From Psilocybe azurescens (Eukaryota > Basidiomycota > Agaricomycetes > Agaricales > Agrocybaceae): 23,448 bases of DNA. Positions within the stretch are counted from its first letter, which is position 1, and each line of letters begins with the position of its first letter. The stretch is from NCBI GenBank assembly GCA_023853785.1, contig JAJIRX010000898.1, forward strand, positions 1-23,448, written 5' to 3'. Of this stretch, positions 20,593 to 23,448 are shown in pieces. The position numbers were made by a program, and so were the translations under genes. The notes under the pieces were generated by a model. The model was not told the DNA's origin and made no database searches. It was given only the letters and a program-made list of their open reading frames with translations.

Positions 20593-22462
20593 ATGAAAAG
20601 ACGCGACAACGGCTGCACGTTGGAAGAGAACAAGCGTCTGTTCAAGCTGGGTCGAAATATCAGACTTGGCCATATCTTACGGCTGTCTCACCATACCAAG
20701 GACGAACATGCTTTAGTAGCACCAGTTTCACGTCTCCTTGAATCCAACGTACCTCCATCTGAGGACGAGCGGCATAAAATCGAAGGTGCTATAGCAAGCG
20801 CTCGAGCGCGATTATCATCGTTTGAAAGCAAGCTCACCCCCGTCGACATCAACGCAAGGCCGTCAGGAAATAACCGCACCCATATCCAAAAGACAACACA
20901 TTCCATCGAGGAGTTTATAAACACGCAGGAATCCCTTCTCTCTGCCATCCGAATTCTACCGGTCGAAATTCTGGAACTAATATTCGCCTCATGTATCCCG
21001 CATATTGAACTTCGCCCATGGTATTTCGGGTCTTGGCGGTCTCACCCATCACTATGCATCTCGCAAGTCTGTAGAAGGTGGCGAGATTTGGCGCTCAGTA
21101 TGCCACAGTTATGGACCTACCTAGCGCCCATTAATCCGGCGCCCGATTCCAAGTCTCTCAAGACCGGCAGATACTCTGATACTGAATTTATCCAAGAGAT
21201 CCTTAGTCGGTCTCGTGACAAGGATTTATGGCTATACATGGCTGCACCTCCCGGTCACCAAGCCAGACTGGGCCATCCGCTCGTCGACCTTCTTATTCAG
21301 CAAACAGACAGGTGGGCAGCGGTATTAATAGAAGGATCCGCTGATACTGTTCATACATTGTACGACACTCGCCGCCGATATCTAAAACTAAGGAAATTAG
21401 GGATTATACATCTTGGAGAGGAGCCGGACTATGGATTATCTATTGAAAGAGATGCACCACTGATGACGGAATTTTCTATTTGTGGGCTACAGCACTCATA
21501 CCTCTCTGCCGTATCATCAGATACGAGCGTATAGGGAGTGCTCATTGGGTATGGCAGGCAGAGCAGGAAGCTTGGGAACCATTTTAATCCAGTCTCCAGG
21601 CATTGAGAGACTCGAACTCATCGGCTACGGGCATAGCGTCCGCTATGTAAACGGCGGTATACGTCTGGAGAACCTTAAGGTTCTTCATCTCACTGCAGAT
21701 GGTTATGAACATGGCTGGCAGTATGCTTATGAGCTGCTAAATCAACTTGTACTTCCTTCTCTGGAGACATTAAAGGTTGCAGGATGTCCAGAGTCAGTGA
21801 TACCCAATCTCTCCTCTCTCATCTATCGCTCCAGCTATTGCGACTCCCCCTTGCGATCTCTCTTTATCACACCAAGCAATACCTATCCAGGAGCCCTGAG
21901 TTCATTGCTCAGAATTACACCGCAACTAGAGGAGCTAGACGTCGAGTTCCCGTCGCTGACGGATCTACTTCATCTGATAGCGGGTGCCTCGAACGATAGC
22001 GCAGTTCCACTCATACCGAATATAAAGCGGGTAGTACTACATGCAGTACCACAGGACATCAATGGAAATGAAAGCACAATTGCAGCGGTTACACGAGCGA
22101 TCTTCAACCGCGGAGTAGGACAGAACAACAGGGCTCAAGTTGACAACTCCGCCTCACATCCTAGATGCCCTCTAACAACGAGCTTCCGTTTGGTGTTTCC
22201 GGATGGCGACGCAGCGCGTGAAGCCCAGCTTGCGCTTTACACCTGGAACCAGTCACAAATAGCCTCTTTTCCTGGGATGGAAAGCCGCAAGGAAATTATT
22301 GAAGAGCTCACTTCGTTGTGCATCAAATTACACGAGGAGCTACCCGAGTTACATGGAGGCATCGTATCGAGAAAACGTAGATTTGACGTAGGCCTCTCTT
22401 CGCGTTTGCACCGGCTTATGTCAGAGCTCGAAGGAATAGACTTGCTCATGAAAGAGGGGTAG
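20593..22462 (+). CDS. F-box-like / LRR protein, different subfamily, one +1 frameshift
   Basis: About 622 aa when one base is skipped. The N-terminus has the layout common in Agaricomycete F-box proteins: a short LLxSNxPPSxxE motif (LLESNVPPSEDE), a helical, probably coiled-coil segment, and then the F-box-like domain at about residues 121-177 (ILPVEILELIFASCIP ... CISQVCRRWRDLALSMPQLW). LRR-like repeats follow (IERLELIGYG, LENLKVLHLTADG, LPSLETLKVAG, TPQLEELDVEFPSLTDLL). The frame changes at about 21501-21508, in the ctctct run. Skipping c21502 joins LQHSY to SLPYHQIRAYRE. The protein ends with a charged helical segment (HRLMSELEGIDLLMKEG). It differs in its N-terminus and repeats from the minus-strand cluster and is probably not a recent duplicate of it. 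The start at 20593 follows a TATA-like stretch. Confidence 0.82.
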
Positions 22463-22988
22463 CAGCTTTATTGGTACGTTTTTGTCCATGATTTCATCCT
22501 CCACGCGAGAAAATATCTGATGGACATTTCTTGGGTGATCGTCGATCGTTCATCATAGTCATCGAAGATCCATTTATCTATGCTCTCCCTCGCTCAGCTC
22601 AAATACGGTCATATACCAGGTAACAGCAAATACATGTTCAATGTCAGAGCGGAGAATATTCTTTCCAAATGGGGATCACAGGTCGAAAGTGATCTGGTGA
22701 ATCTTAACTGGGTACTTAAAGGTGAGCGGTCTCTGGTGTATATGCCTCAAAATGATCGTGAGTCTTTTTGGACAAGTTCATCTGAATTATGAGGCTGATA
22801 ACTTGCTCTTATGTTTGGAAAGCTGTCCGAAATAGTGATGACAAATTTGAATATTCTTTTGCCATGCAAGATAATCTTCCTGTGGCCGACCTTGAATGGC
22901 CGACCTACATGTAGCAAACTAGTTAATGTATGTAATATAGCTTCTCTTCGTCTGATAACTGATGTCTATCTCTATCTGTACATTCTAT
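22463..22988. other. Intergenic region
   Basis: About 530 bp between convergent genes. A 10-bp word (tggccgacct) is duplicated at 22883-22892 and 22897-22906. A plus-strand frame at 22580-22792 contains FNVRAENI, faintly reminiscent of SRAP/HMCES proteins, but it is too little to call. Confidence 0.4.
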
Positions 22989-23448
22989 TCACATCTTGCT
23001 GGAGCCTAGCGCTCTCACGCCTCGACCTCTGAATCCCCATTGCATTTGACTAGCAAACTTGGCATCAACGGCAAGCTCATCGGCGATCGCCCACACCTGC
23101 CCGGGGTTCTTCTGGAATTGTCGCCCAATGAAGATGACGTCCGCACGGCCTGACTCCAAAACACCCTCTGCGGTCTTTCCTTCGAAGAGCCGCCGACGGC
23201 GCCTACTAGAATCTTTGACCCATGTGCTGCTTTTACGTCTGCTGCGAAGGGTACCTGATACTCTGGTCCTGGACGGACCTTCTGGAGAGAGTTGTTGCCA
23301 CCAGCTGACACGTCCAAAGATCGACGCCGTGCTCGGCGAGAATAGGGGCGAATCTGACTGTGTCCTCGGAGGTCCACGATGGTTCATTCGGTGCGACAAC
23401 CTCCAGCCATTCTGTGGCCGATATTCTAGTTCCGTGATTAAGAATGGT
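22989..23448 (-). CDS. Old yellow enzyme-like NADH:flavin oxidoreductase, C-terminal part, two -1 frameshifts
   Basis: The gene runs off the right edge, so only about the last 155 codons are present. In order they show RISATEWLE, PSWTSEDTVRFAPILAEHGV, LDVSAGGNNSLQKVRPGPEY, QVPFAADVKAAHGSKILVGA, EGKTAEGVLESGRADVIF and IGRQFQKNPGQVWAIADELA. These are the C-terminal TIM-barrel strands of YqjM-type/fungal old yellow enzymes. The GR of the IGRQF segment is the FMN-phosphate-binding site known for the family. The stop TGA is at 22989-22991. The frame changes twice: near 23316-23318 (AAA; one more A restores GVDLLDVS) and near 23185-23191 (GAVGG / FEGKTAEG). Both look like one missing base. Family members reduce activated C=C bonds with NAD(P)H; the substrate here is unknown. 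Family call is firm; whether the breaks are real is open. Confidence 0.85.
   Translation of the reverse strand, partial: PFLITELEYRPQNGWRLSHRMNHRGPPRTQSDSPLFSPSTASIFGRVSWWQQLSPEGPSRTRVSGTLRSRRKSSTWVKDSSRRRRRLFEGKTAEGVLESGRADVIFIGRQFQKNPGQVWAIADELAVDAKFASQMQWGFRGRGVRALGSSKM

Noticed and set aside
22580..22792. Possible SRAP/HMCES remnant (FNVRAENI, LKGERSLVYM)
   Set aside because: Only two short partial resemblances. The catalytic N-terminal Cys motif and the rest of the domain are absent.

Overview
The window looks like nuclear DNA from a basidiomycete, most likely a mushroom-forming Agaricomycete. Introns are short (about 50-115 bp) with GT-AG borders. The recognisable single-copy genes have basidiomycete-like intron/exon structure. 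The window also carries several F-box-like/leucine-rich-repeat genes of the kind that is hugely expanded in Agaricomycetes. No prokaryotic, viral or organellar signature was seen, and no tRNA or rRNA gene.

Layout, left to right. 2-1653 (+) is a 5'-truncated F-box-like gene. 2660-3279 (+) is a four-exon ER-type FKBP peptidyl-prolyl isomerase with a signal peptide and an EEL-type C-terminus. 3280-8683 is a gene-poor stretch; its one clear feature is a 465-bp near-perfect foldback element at 6895-7359 with CACTG termini and a 3-bp target duplication, consistent with a CACTA-like MITE. 8684-10554 (+) is a six-exon membrane glycosyltransferase family 2 polysaccharide synthase. 10919-11797 is a long pyrimidine-rich leader running into a short exon with no recognisable continuation. 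13560-17979 (-) is a decayed tandem cluster of three F-box-like paralogs: one nearly complete, one C-terminal fragment and one N-terminal fragment. 19028-19951 (-) is a five-exon GET1 homolog. 20593-22462 (+) is a fourth F-box-like gene of another subfamily. 22989-23448 (-) is the 3' end of an old-yellow-enzyme-type NADH:flavin oxidoreductase running off the right edge.

The genes do not form one pathway. FKBP, GET1 and the polysaccharide synthase are unrelated housekeeping or secretory-membrane genes, and between them lie fast-evolving F-box genes and gene-poor DNA. No biosynthetic cluster and no defence-type system is evident.

The most important caution concerns reading frames. Almost every recognisable coding region, including the four conserved non-F-box genes, is interrupted by a one-base shift. 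Several of the shifts fall in homopolymers. Simultaneous decay of unrelated conserved genes is unlikely, so residual assembly indels are the simplest explanation for those four. The F-box paralogs at 13560-14505 and 15235-15997 show nonsense codons and truncation as well, and are better candidates for real pseudogenes. All gene structures here come from reading the sequence by eye, without alignments or database searches.
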